This document shows positions 25,323-34,905 of a stretch of 64,000 bases of DNA, in pieces. Below the pieces are notes generated by a model. The model was not told the origin of the DNA, searched no databases, and saw only the letters and a program-made list of their open reading frames with translations. The stretch's first letter is position 1. Every line of letters begins with the position of its first letter. Origin of the DNA: Amia ocellicauda (taxonomy: Eukaryota; Chordata; Actinopteri; Amiiformes; Amiidae); NCBI RefSeq assembly GCF_036373705.1, contig NC_089868.1, forward strand, positions 13,994,520 through 14,058,519, given 5' to 3'. Position numbers and translations under genes: made by a program.

Positions 25323-28300
25323 AGAAGTGGTTTGTGGCGGAGGCATTTACACAGAGTTATTCAGTTTCAATTCATAGAGAAATTTAATTAAATTCCAGAG
25401 CAGAGAAGATAAGAGTTGCAAAGGTAGTTGGGGGTCAATTCCTGAAAACTGAAGCCGCTAGCAGTTAGTTTTGCTACTTTGAATGCCTCCTGCTGTTCAA
25501 AGATTTTAAACCTTTTTAATTAAAATGAAAAGAACCTCTATAATCAGGGTAAAGAACGATTAAGTACTTTCATAAACTCCTGTGTACACCTCGGCCTTTC
25601 ACACTACCTGGTCCCTTCTTCCTCCAGGAGGCCCGGATCAACCGGCTGGCTGAGGAGCTGGGGGCTGCCCAGGCCAGGGCGGCACAGGCCGAGGCCAGAC
25701 TGCAGGAGCGGGTGAGGACTCTGCAGGAGGAGATGGAGCAGCTAAAGCAAGCCCACCACCGAGAGGTATCTGGCCTATATAATGGCTATATAAACTTGTG
25801 GTATTCACAGATGTGCAGCAGAACCCCCAGTGGGCAGGGAGGTGGCATTTGTTAAATAACATTAGTTCAGCATCAGACCTTCAGAGAGGTAAACTGCCCC
25901 TCTTCCCGTTCCTCTGCCCCGGCTTGTGGGAACCGTAAACTGACAGATGCCTCACTGGAATCCCAGTATTCGCAGTTCGCAGCAGTTTGTGAAGGCGTTG
26001 CATAAAGGCCGCAGGGCACAAAGGGAGAGAACCAGATATTATGTGTCAACTCTAATTACTTTCATACAAAAGTGTATGGTAAAGCACCACAGAAAGAGCA
26101 CTCCTCATCACAAACGGAGGCAGCAGCTCTTGTGTTGCTTTATAATACTCTTACTCAGCACAAAGGGATTCAAATGTATTCCTTAATGATTTTTCAGCAA
26201 CGATTGAAATTGACCGGTGTGTACATGTTAAGCATTGAACAAATTAAAAGAAGCCCAAGAAAGAGAGAAATTCCCATTTGCCAACATTTAAGCAAATCTG
26301 GGCATCTTTCTTCCTCATAAAATGTTTTTAGATCTTATGTCCTGTTTCCTATGCCGAATGCGTAAAATATTTTTAGATTATACAAGGTCTGAGGCATCGT
26401 TCTGTGCTTTTGTGAGCTGGCTTTTCCTGTTTGTTTGCCTCTCTGGACCTGAAGCAGACTTGAGCATTAAAAGTCTTTGTTCCATTATGACAGAATCCCA
26501 GTAATTTGCTGCACAAGCTCACCCAGGGGATATCCAGGGGCTTCAAACATCAATACAGATGCATCCATGCTAGAGTCAGTGCTTTTCTTTCACTGTTGAT
26601 GCATAAGTGTTATGGCATATTGCCTTTTTTTGTTGTTGTCTTAATTTAATTTGGCAGTGGAGCAGCAAACTAGGAAAGCCCAAATTGAATGCTGCTAATT
26701 GGAAAGGGGAGAGCTGTGCATCTGGATGTTTCGGGGGCTGCTGCAATTATTATAATCTCTAAGTGTAATTTTTATATTTCTAAGGAGATTAATGTATTCA
26801 TTGAAAGATATTAGTGTGCAATTGCCTTGTTTGAATGGGTTATTAAAGTGTGTTAATTGAACCAAAAGCAGCAATCAGCGGCTGCACCAATTTGTTAAGA
26901 AAAGATGCAGAAATTCCTGTTATATATTTGAGACAACATTCACAGTAATGTTATGTTTGATGCTCTTTTAGCTCATAGGCCTTCAGGAGAGCCAGGCGCA
27001 TTTACTGGAGACCACGGGTTCCATCTCGGACAGTCTGCAGAGCTCTCGGGAGCATCTGCGTGAGCAGCTGCGTCACATCGAGGCCGAGCTGGATGAATCC
27101 AAGGGCAGCCTTGCTTCCCTGCAGGCAGAGCTCGCAGTCCGGGACCAAGTCATCCAGGCTGCTAACGAAGCCCTGCTCATTAAAGTGGGTCTGCAGAGTT
27201 GCTATGTACTTTCTGGACTATGTGCCAGTTAGATCAGCCTTACCACCATAAGGTGTTAGCCTTCTTTTATCTTTCATTTCTCATCATGTAGGAGTAATTA
27301 CCAACACTTTTGCCCAGTTTTGGCTATCTGATATGCTCTGTAATTATCACACACGTTGTAGCGTTAATCTAGTACAGGACATGGTTGTGTTTTCCTTTAA
27401 AGGTATTTCATAAACAAGTATGAAAAATACATATTGGTGGAATGTTTTATAGAGTAATTTATGTATCATTATCACACACGGATATAACTATAGAGGTTCT
27501 ATAGCTTAGAGTATAATAGCTAATATGAAATGAGAGAGACCCTCAATTAAACCCTGCTGCTCTCTGTTCTGGTTCCAGGATGCAGAAGTTGCGAGACTCG
27601 AGGCCAAGATCTCGAGCCACGAGAGAGCAGTGGAGCTCCAGTCCGTGTCCCTTCGCTCTGCCCTGCCCCTTGCTGGCAGTGACGCCCCGGGCAGAGACTC
27701 CACCTTGCACGTCCGCCACAGCCCATCTGCCCACAGGGACCGGCATCGTTCCCTCAACGCTGCAGACACTGTCCCTGACTGGATCATTGCCGACTCGCTG
27801 GAACTCCCCAGGAATGTGGCTGAACATCTCAAGCTCTCCGTGGCACCACTGGCGGGCAAAGAGCAGAGCTGGGGCTGCGGCAGCGAGATCGACTCAGTTT
27901 CTTCAGAGTCTTCGTTCAACCCCCTCACCTACGTGGTGAGAGACGAATCCACCATGGATACCAGCTACCCAGAGTCTCAGAAGCCTGACCTGGACACCTT
28001 CAGTGGGATGTTGCAGTTTGTCAACCAGCAGATTGGCAGGAGAGAAGAGCCCCCAACTCAGAGAGGAGGCAGCGATCCAGAACTCAAACAAGTAGGTGGT
28101 CCGTATTTGTCTGTCTGCTTTTGTGTGTGTTATTGCTTTTTATTGACCATCCCATCACATTCTGGGTGAAGTTGTTTTGTTATTTCTTTGGGTACATGAG
28201 CTAACCGTACACAATGAAAAAAGAGCATTGGCCAGTTTGTAACAGTTCTTTTCAGTCTAAGTTTAAAGTGTATCATCATTATTTTTCCATTTTGTTTCCA

Positions 28301-28367
28301 GAAATCCCCAAATGTCACATCAGAGGACCTCTATTTCAGATCCTTAGAAAATCGTCCATCTTTCTAG
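6474..28367 (+). CDS. ccdc18: coiled-coil domain-containing protein 18, 26 coding exons
   Basis: Almost all of the protein is predicted heptad coiled coil (Leu/Glu/Gln/Lys-rich). The molecular role is poorly known; the human protein appears in centrosome and centriolar-satellite datasets. Exons: 6474-6577, 6905-7094, 7189-7359, 7459-7568, 7722-7850, 9639-9735, 10081-10202, 10355-10655, 10773-10873, 11009-11109, 11244-11464, 11865-11975, 13344-13475, 13732-13866, 14006-14083, 14773-14889, 15241-15408, 16795-16937, 21293-21392, 21996-22112, 23237-23305, 24546-24686, 25628-25765, 26972-27184, 27579-28091, 28302-28367. Together they keep one open frame of 1295 codons. Identifying matches to human CCDC18: the start ([20 protein letters not shown]), the middle ([45 protein letters not shown]) and the tail ([22 protein letters not shown]). 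The human protein is about 1450 aa, and the deficit falls mainly in introns 18 and 21 (see findings). Exon 2 could instead end at 7152 with exon 3 starting at 7199. Exon 16 uses a weak donor. Confidence 0.94.
7858..8061 (+). repeat. Tc1 left terminal inverted repeat (IR/DR)
   Basis: The outer direct repeat AAAGTATTTGATCCCC starts near 7872 and the inner one near 8047, in the same orientation. These are the presumed transposase-binding sites. The repeat matches the complement of 9173-9378 with a 3-bp length difference in an AAC run. Confidence 0.9.
8087..8183. repeat. 97-bp near-perfect palindrome in the transposon 5' leader
   Basis: Left arm 8087-8130 and right arm 8140-8183 (44 bp each) are inverse complements with one mismatch, around a 9-bp loop. 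The inner 27 bp (8104-8130 and 8140-8166) are perfect. It lies between the left terminal repeat and the transposase start, so any transcript would fold into a strong hairpin just before the ATG. Confidence 0.9.
8226..9168 (+). pseudogene. Tc1-like transposase, inactivated by internal deletion, micro-inversion and frameshift
   Basis: The start is the ATG at 8226 in a good Kozak context (CCACCATGG). The N-terminal DNA-binding half is intact to about residue 126: two helix-turn-helix units and the linker [14 protein letters not shown]. At 8606-8634 the sequence is the reverse complement of what the family has there, and the following stretch with the first catalytic Asp is missing. The original frame then stops at 8675. 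The C-terminal half continues in another frame to TAA at 9166-9168. It still has the second Asp (QHDNDP) and the Glu (NPIENLW) separated by 34 residues, the DD34E signature. The usual LWGC is LRGC. The protein cannot be active, although the ends could still be moved by a related transposase. Confidence 0.95.
9173..9378 (-). repeat. Tc1 right terminal inverted repeat (IR/DR)
   Basis: This is the inverse of the left repeat. The inner direct repeat (GGGTCAAATACTTATTT) starts right after the transposase stop, and the outer one ends at the TA at 9379-9380. One outer-repeat base differs from the left copy (AAGTACTTG instead of AAGTATTTG). Confidence 0.9.
12344..12908 (-). mobile_element. probable retroposed A-rich segment with 15-bp target duplication
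   Basis: An exact 15-bp direct repeat, TTAGTCCAGTTAAAT, lies at 12344-12358 and 12894-12908. Between them is a 535-bp segment that is extremely A-rich on this strand for about 480 bp and then abruptly GC-rich at 12850-12893. Read on the minus strand it has a GC-rich head, a T-rich body, and an AATAAA ten bases before the end. This is the arrangement expected of a retroposed copy inserted by LINE machinery. It is in ccdc18 intron 12. I do not recognise the source sequence, and no poly(A) tail remains. Confidence 0.5.
14293..14317. repeat. short TTCTA microsatellite
   Basis: Four to five tandem copies of the pentamer TTCTA lie in ccdc18 intron 15. Confidence 0.7.
16938..21292 (+). other. ccdc18: ccdc18 intron 18, 4.4 kb, no exon found
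   Basis: This is the longest ccdc18 intron. I searched it for short Gln/Glu/Leu-rich exons in the correct phase and found none; ordinary AT-rich sequence fills it. The longest open stretch (19152-19430) has no coiled-coil character or family resemblance. Human CCDC18 has roughly 125 extra residues at this point. Confidence 0.55.
21393..27578 (+). other. ccdc18: ccdc18 introns 19-24, nothing recognisable
   Basis: Between the mapped exons, the intronic stretches 21393-21995, 22113-23236, 23306-24545, 24687-25627, 25766-26971 and 27185-27578 show no other coding sequence, RNA gene or intact mobile element. The only notable item is the poly(T) run at 25291-25321. Confidence 0.55.
25291..25321. 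repeat. poly(T) run, 31 bases
   Basis: An uninterrupted T31 follows GCCCC in ccdc18 intron 22. No retroelement body is evident beside it. Confidence 0.9.
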
Positions 28368-28712
28368 AGATGTCTCTCTCCCACCCTGGTAAGAAAGGCT
28401 CCATATGAGAAAATGGCATGTCAGTTGAATGGATCAGTCTACCTGTCAGATGTGAACACATGAAACGGCACTTTCTGAACTCCCCATGAACCCTCACATC
28501 AGTGGTCAGGATTCAGTTGAAGAACTGCCTCTACAGCAGTGAACAGCATTTGAAATTAGACTGATAACTAGTGCTACTACCTTTACAGCTGATTGTACAT
28601 GTGTGTGAAATGTATTTATATATTTGTAGGAATGTATTTTGTTAAATTATTTTTTTAATTGTGAAGTCATTTCTTTATACTTTATTAATAAATGATTTAT
28701 TCTGTACAACTA
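28368..28712 (+). other. ccdc18: ccdc18 3'UTR and polyadenylation signal
   Basis: The stop TAG is at 28365-28367. The first canonical AATAAA is at 28687-28692, followed by a GT/T-rich stretch suitable for cleavage near 28710. This gives a compact 3'UTR of about 340 bases. Confidence 0.75.
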
Positions 28713-29610
28713 CTTGTTTCTGGATTTATTTATTTGTTATAAAACAAACTAATTTCCTGAGCAAATAATATATAGACACGGGTGACAACATGATATATAT
28801 TTTTAAGGAAGGAAGTAATAACCACTTTTTACTTGTTCTGCCGCACATTTTTCTGCCGGACTGTTTTTGAACTGCATTCTTGTTTGGAGGCTTCTATCAA
28901 GTTAATGAAGGTGAGGACCAGAAAAGAACCGTCTCTAACACCTTTTTACCACAGTATTCTTAATTGGGTCAATATTTTATCGCCATGATTTTTTAAATAG
29001 TGTCGCAAAGTTTGTCTGAATCCTGTTTCGCTGCAGGAAGTTCAATGTAAAACAGGACCATAAGCAGTATGTCACTTCCTTCAGCTGCAGGGAGACCCGT
29101 CAATGCTGGCCTCTACAGTGTTGCTCTTGGTGGAGATACCAGTTGTTTAATTTGCCAAGGTATGTTTCCGTAAGCTGAAAGGTATTCTAGAAATGGAACA
29201 CTGTGTCTACACACGATCAAAACCATCCCAGGTTATTCGTATGGAGTTTGATTTCCCTGTAGCTCAGTTTGAATGTAAGACAATCATCACATCTTATTGT
29301 TAAGAACATAAAGTGTGCAATCAAAGTGGTAGGTGTTCAGATATTCATCATGGTGCTTTGTGTGTTTGTTATTTCATTCTATACCAATACACGCATTACC
29401 TTTTAATGTTCATATCCCATATGGGTGAATCTCACGAAATCTTGGTTTCAAAGATTTAAAACATGAAAATTTTAAAAAGACGTATAACTAATTTCCTTTT
29501 TAGGCTTTAATAACAAGGTCTGAAGTGTTTGTGAGTGTTAATTTAAAAAACATTTACTGATAATTTAACACCTTTTTGAACATATTTTCCAAAACAAGTC
29601 CTTAAAAATC

Positions 29611-30528
29611 TCATTACCGCAACGGTCTGAAAACATCAAGACTATTAGGAAAGCTAATACATTTTCACATTTTTTTTAAATTGATTATTAACAGTCATGC
29701 ACAGTTACTTGAAACTCTGAAATAATATATATATATTTAAATTTATATTTTTGTTTGATTTTGACTGATTTCTCTCACATCCTTCCGCAATCAACAACCT
29801 AATTTTTTTGATATTTCATTGAAACCTGACATATTTTCAAAATGACGTGGCAAACCTGAAAGAACATAACGTATAGATTTTTCACATGCATTTAAAAGCA
29901 AACTACTATTTTTCCATTCATTAAATTAACATTAAATGAACACATGTTGCGGTAATGATACATAGGTTTCAGAAATTAGGGTGATGATTTCGGTAATGAT
30001 AATAAGTGTACTAAGACTGAGGTATGGTTAAAAACATTATACAATTTAATGTAGAAAATAAATGAGATAATATTGGCATAATCATGGATTCAAGTTCAAT
30101 CAATTTCATTTTGCAGTGCTTCAAAAGTACATAACATACATAGGCTAAAAACAGAGAACACATAATAACACATACAGCATTAGAACATATGCTAAAAACA
30201 CGTAAACCATTTTACCACGGCACTGAAAAATTACCGACCACCTAGGGCAAATACCACAGAGCAGATGTGTATAATTTGTGCACAGCTAAAATATCAAACG
30301 AGTATAAATGCACATACCATACACTTCTAATTCATGGAAGTAGTCCATTTGGGAGCAGGTACTATTTTTTCCCCCAATGTTGACTGGTTGTGTCTCAAAT
30401 ACATTTGTTTCTAAACTTCAAAATGATTGTGAACTAATTACTTTGGCAAGGTAGCTGTGGTATAAGCAGGATAAATCAGTTAACCACACTCCAGGGGGTT
30501 AACTGGCCCTCCGCTTCACGGTAATGAG
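29611..30528. repeat. cluster of CGGTAATGA motifs, probable decayed repeat
   Basis: The 9-mer CGGTAATGA occurs at 29950-29958, 29991-29999 and 30520-30528, and inverted at 29611-29619. A partial ATTACCG lies near 30230. Four exact copies within 0.9 kb are far more than chance would give in AT-rich DNA. The inverted copy suggests arms of an old DNA transposon. No transposase is visible. Confidence 0.45.
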
Positions 30529-31103
30529 ATCAACTTGGAGGTAGGGTGCAATTGGCCATTGTATGGTGGTAACCATTACAGTCTAGTCACCTCCCCAACG
30601 CCTCCTGCTACCTTGTCAATCCCCCTTCCAATTCCAGTGTTTTACACACATTTGTTTGTGTACTTTGCCCAGATCTCAGGCAACACATAGAAAGAGGTTG
30701 AGAAATAATACTAATCGGTGATTACATGTTACTTTTTACATCAGCACTATAAATGATATGTTCAATCACCAACTAAATATAATACACCTGCCTTTCACAT
30801 CCCCCACTACCTTTTGTTTTTTGCAAGTGTGTAGTTGTGTGCGTAATACAAATGTGTGTGTGTGTGTTAAGAGCAGATAACTTAATGTACAATGAAAAAA
30901 GAGAATTTGGTTAATTAACTAATGCTTTTTTTTCCTTTTCTAGTTCTGCATCAGATAGCAATACCGACAGAATGAGCTGAGACCAGGTTTGTGAGAGAAA
31001 GTGTGGGTACAACCCTCACCACAGGCACGATCACTGAAATATTTAACCGTCTGTGGGTGGAGACAGGAATGCCTTTTGTGTTGTTCATGGCCTTTGTCAA
31101 AAT

Positions 31104-31121
31104 AAAAAAAAAAAAAAAAAA
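31104..31121. repeat. poly(A) run, 18 bases
   Basis: An A18 run follows AAAAT at the end of an unrecognised AT-rich stretch. It may be a retroposon tail, but no target duplication was seen. Confidence 0.7.
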
Positions 31122-32599
31122 TCTGCCCTGAATCACAATGTGCTGCTTGTTTATCTCAATTAAAGTTATATTTCTATCTGTTTTATAGACTCTTCTGCAG
31201 TTGGTGTATGAGAAGATCAACAATTAAAATAATTCCATACCAGTTTTCATGAGATACAAATTCTCTCAAAGAAGGAAGGTAGCCCCGTTTCATGGTAAGG
31301 AACGGTGCCACGAAAACTCAAACTGCTTGTTATTAATACTGTCCTGATCCCTCTTCATGTTTGTTGTGGAGACTGGTGCCACCTGCTTATTGCCTCTCTA
31401 GTTGCATTGATTTTCTGCGAGGCGGATGTGGGTTTGTGTGCTTATTTCAATAATGGTGAACATGGCTGTTGCTAGAGAGGGGGAGGGCTTAGGGTTGGTC
31501 AGCAGCAGCTGATTGTCCTGTGTTTGTCATATCCCAAAACACAGAGCCATCACTTAGGAGGGAAGTCCTTATATCACTCGGTTCTTCATTTCAACGGCAA
31601 TGAACATTCCTTTTTACACCCAAGGTTGTTATGACTAGAAAAACAGGTTCATATTTAAGTACCTCTCTTGGGTTTATAAACGGATTAACACAGCCTATTC
31701 TTTGAAAATGTTCTTAAGAACATCCTAGAAAAGATTGCAGTCTTAATAGTAGTAATAATCTTTTTATAAATAAAAACTACATTTAATTCTCCACAGGAAA
31801 TACGAAATTTGGAAGCTGCAAGAAAAGGCTGATACTTGGTGTCCCCTCAGGAAATAGCTTGCACGGTATTTCAAGCTTGCAGGAACTGTATGACTAAGAT
31901 GCTCCCTGCCTTTGAGGAATCCAGTATCTGTGACTGATTTTAACATATTTATCCTTGCCTTCTTAAGTTTGTATATTTTGGAGAAACTTGTTTTCCCCCC
32001 AAAGACATAGCAGTGTTAAACCAATAAATATAAAGAAAAATAGCTGCTCGAGTCTTAAAAGACACGCCTCGTTTTCAAACCCAGTTCAAGAGGTTTGTCT
32101 TCTATAACACCTCTATGGTGTGTAACATTTACACTATATATGTTTTTTTTGGCTCTTTTAATACTTTTCTGGTTTGATGGCATGAGCCAAATTATATTTT
32201 TTGTATGACGTGATGAACTAAAACACAAAGAATACAGTTAAAAAAATTGTTTTGCATTTTTGTAAGTGATGACTCAATTTATTCTGCAAAACGTCTGTAT
32301 GTATCTGTGTCTAATTTATAAAAGGGCTTTGTCTGCCGGTGTCTTGTCACGTATATCGTGCCAAGTGGAGGAAATGGGTTCGGTGGTTCACTGGTGGTTT
32401 TAACTCGTGAGGTTGATTTGGCATTTACTGTCTGTTCGGAGTAGGGTACACCTTTAAATCAGCAGCTTAGACATAGAGCATTTCCTTCTAGTATTTACAT
32501 CTTTAGCCCAAAGCAGATAGCTGTAATCAGATCAGTTGAATGGTCTTTTTAAAAGCTTATTCCTCATTCAACCTTAATTTAAGAGTAAATGTAGTAATT

Positions 32600-32850
32600 C
32601 CCTACCTTTGGCATTGACCAAGCCTATAGTATTGTCAGTTTATAGCTCGCCTACATAAATGGGCGTGGCACATGTTTCAGCTCAAGTTTTGCCATCATTA
32701 CAAAGAATAGTTCTTTGTTTGGGTTTTCATCTTAGGCATTAGATAAGAACAGCAACCTTGATACTGATCACATATACCGCGATTTATTTACATGTCTATT
32801 TTTGTCCTGTCCAGCAGGCCTTCTGGTTCGGATGTTTTGCATGACAAATG
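32600..32850 (+). repeat. diverged direct duplication, copy A, block 1
   Basis: This block aligns with 33857-34105 in the same order and orientation. Shared landmarks are CTTTGGCATTGAC / CCTTGGCATTGAC, AAATGGGC, TTTCAGCTCA, AAGAACAGCA, CAACCTTGATA, TGATCACA, and CCTTCTGGTT at the end. Identity is roughly 70 percent by eye and the offset is about 1.26 kb. Neither copy has a usable reading frame. Confidence 0.7.
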
Positions 32851-32894
32851 CACCTCATAATAGAGAAGGCAACAGCAGCCTACATTATTTTGCA

Positions 32895-33050
32895 TCTGAT
32901 AACTATTCTTTCGCACAAGGAAGGCTGGTTTTGGGAGAGATTCAAAAGGAACTTGTATGCAACAGACCCATAAATCCCCAAGTTATGCACCTCATCAGTC
33001 TTCAAAACAGTGGTACAAGACAAACAGAAAACTACACGCAGTTTAGGGAC
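32895..33050 (+). repeat. diverged direct duplication, copy A, block 2
   Basis: This block aligns with about 34760-34905. Landmarks are GACTATTCTT-like sequence followed by CACAAG, then GGTTTTGGGA, CCC-rich text, and TCTTCAAAA. The offset is about 1.87 kb, so copy B carries roughly 0.6 kb more between its two blocks, or copy A lost it. Confidence 0.6.
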
Positions 33051-33856
33051 GCTAGTAGTCAATTTGACAGCCCATGTATATTGGTAACTAGGAGATGTAT
33101 TAGTCAAAACCAAAGCTGAAAATGGTCTTGACTGAACACTTGTGCATTGTGTAATATGCTATTGCAAACGCAACACCTGACATGTCTCTCTGCACCCACA
33201 ATGGGTTTGGCTTAACTGATTACGAAAATGTAAACAGGCCAATTCTACAGTTTAAAACCTCTTAGAAACTGACTAATTTAGTGATTACCCTTCTTTTCCA
33301 CAATTAAGTTGTAATTATGCTCGGATGTTTCTGTATATTATGTGTAAAAGCAGCAGTGAATCTTACTACTATACACCAAAGTGAGGCAGCCTTGACACAG
33401 AATGGGTTGTGCAGAAACTAAGACTGCTGAAATAGTTTTAAAGTCAAGGGTGTCTACTCCTGTCCTAGACATTCACAGCTTTCACAATGCTCTGGCCTTG
33501 AGTTATGCGTCTCTTATCAATGCAAGTCTTAAAGCGAGTTTGCTAGACTACAGTGTATGTGCAAGGGCCCTGGCTTCATTTTCAAGGATGTTGCTCACTT
33601 CGTTGCATTTCCATCAGTAACCTTAGCAATATCTGGAGCTCTTGGTTTTTGCTACCTCACTGTGGTGGTCCCCTCCCCCCCACCGCTTCTAATGAGCTGC
33701 TGTCTATGCAGCATGCTGTCGTGTTTTCTGTTTTTGTTCTTTCTAACATGATGTAATATGTTTCACTTGAGAACATTTACAACTAGAAATCTATTTCACA
33801 TACATAAATACATCTACAAAGAAACACTTAATTTTAAATGTAAACCAAATACATCT

Positions 33857-34105
33857 CTAACCTTGGCATTGACAAAACCTATATAATGTTTTTTTTTTGT
33901 TTTAGCTCTGCTGTAGAAATGGGCAAGCCACATTTCAGCTCATTATAACAGACACTTCTTTTTCATAAGCGTTTTCATTTTAGACCATAGACAAGAACAG
34001 CAGATATGCAACCTTGATATTGATCACAGATGCCACGATGCATTTACATTTCTGTTCTTGCTCTGTCCGGTAGACCTTCTGGTTTTGCTATTTTGAGTAG
34101 GTTTT
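33857..34105 (+). repeat. diverged direct duplication, copy B, block 1
   Basis: Partner of 32600-32850. It ends with GACCTTCTGGTTTTGCTATT, matching GGCCTTCTGGTTCGGATGTT in copy A. Confidence 0.7.
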
Positions 34106-34759
34106 GTACAAAATAACTGGTACTACAGTAGTAACGCTCAATTACATTTATTAATGAAGAAAATTATACAGATCACAGCATAAAAGTACACTGGGTACAG
34201 CAAAGGCAAATTTGATACAAAGACTTGATGGGCAAGTCTGTCTTTTATGAGTTGTCCAACTCCAGCTTCCAGATTGACCACCCCACACACCAGAGTAGCC
34301 AATGGCAGCTGCTGTTACCATACAGGATGACAATGGAGCATGTTTAGCACTTGTTTCCTCGTATTCAGAGCTGTACAGAACCCAAATACCACCAACCTCA
34401 GTCGTGTGGCAAGAAATAATCTTGATTCTTGAATCTTTGACCCCTCTCCCACATTCCAGGGTGACAACTCTGGTTCCCTACACCCTTGTTTCTCTCGGAG
34501 GTGATTAAATCACTCCTCCCAAGAGCATGTTAGGCAGGCTGTCTCCTCACTCATCTTTATCAAGAGCTTTTGATATTCTGTTGATACAAGGCTGGTAGTC
34601 TCCTCCTCCTTTTGTTATGCTATTGATACCAGAAACCCCCTGCCCTCAGAGAACTGTGTCCACTTCCTGTGAATTAGCACACCTCTCAAGAACATGTAGA
34701 GAGACTGCACTTGTCACAAATTGTGGAATTATACCAGAGTGGCATTTTCCCAGTTTGCA

Positions 34760-34905
34760 TTGATGACTATTCTTCCTTCACACAAGCAGGGGTGGTTTTG
34801 GGAACGAATCCTTTATGCTGCCTCTAACCCACTGCCCAGTATCCCCACTCTTCAAAAGCAGCCCTCTCCAGCTGCTGAGACTGAACAAAGTTGCAGAGTT
34901 AGGGG
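34760..34905 (+). repeat. diverged direct duplication, copy B, block 2
   Basis: Partner of 32895-33050. The 34106-34759 interval separating it from block 1 has no counterpart in copy A. Confidence 0.6.

Noticed and set aside
27506-27928. 140-codon minus-strand open frame
   Set aside because: It is the antisense shadow of ccdc18 exon 25, whose plus-strand reading matches the CCDC18 C-terminus.
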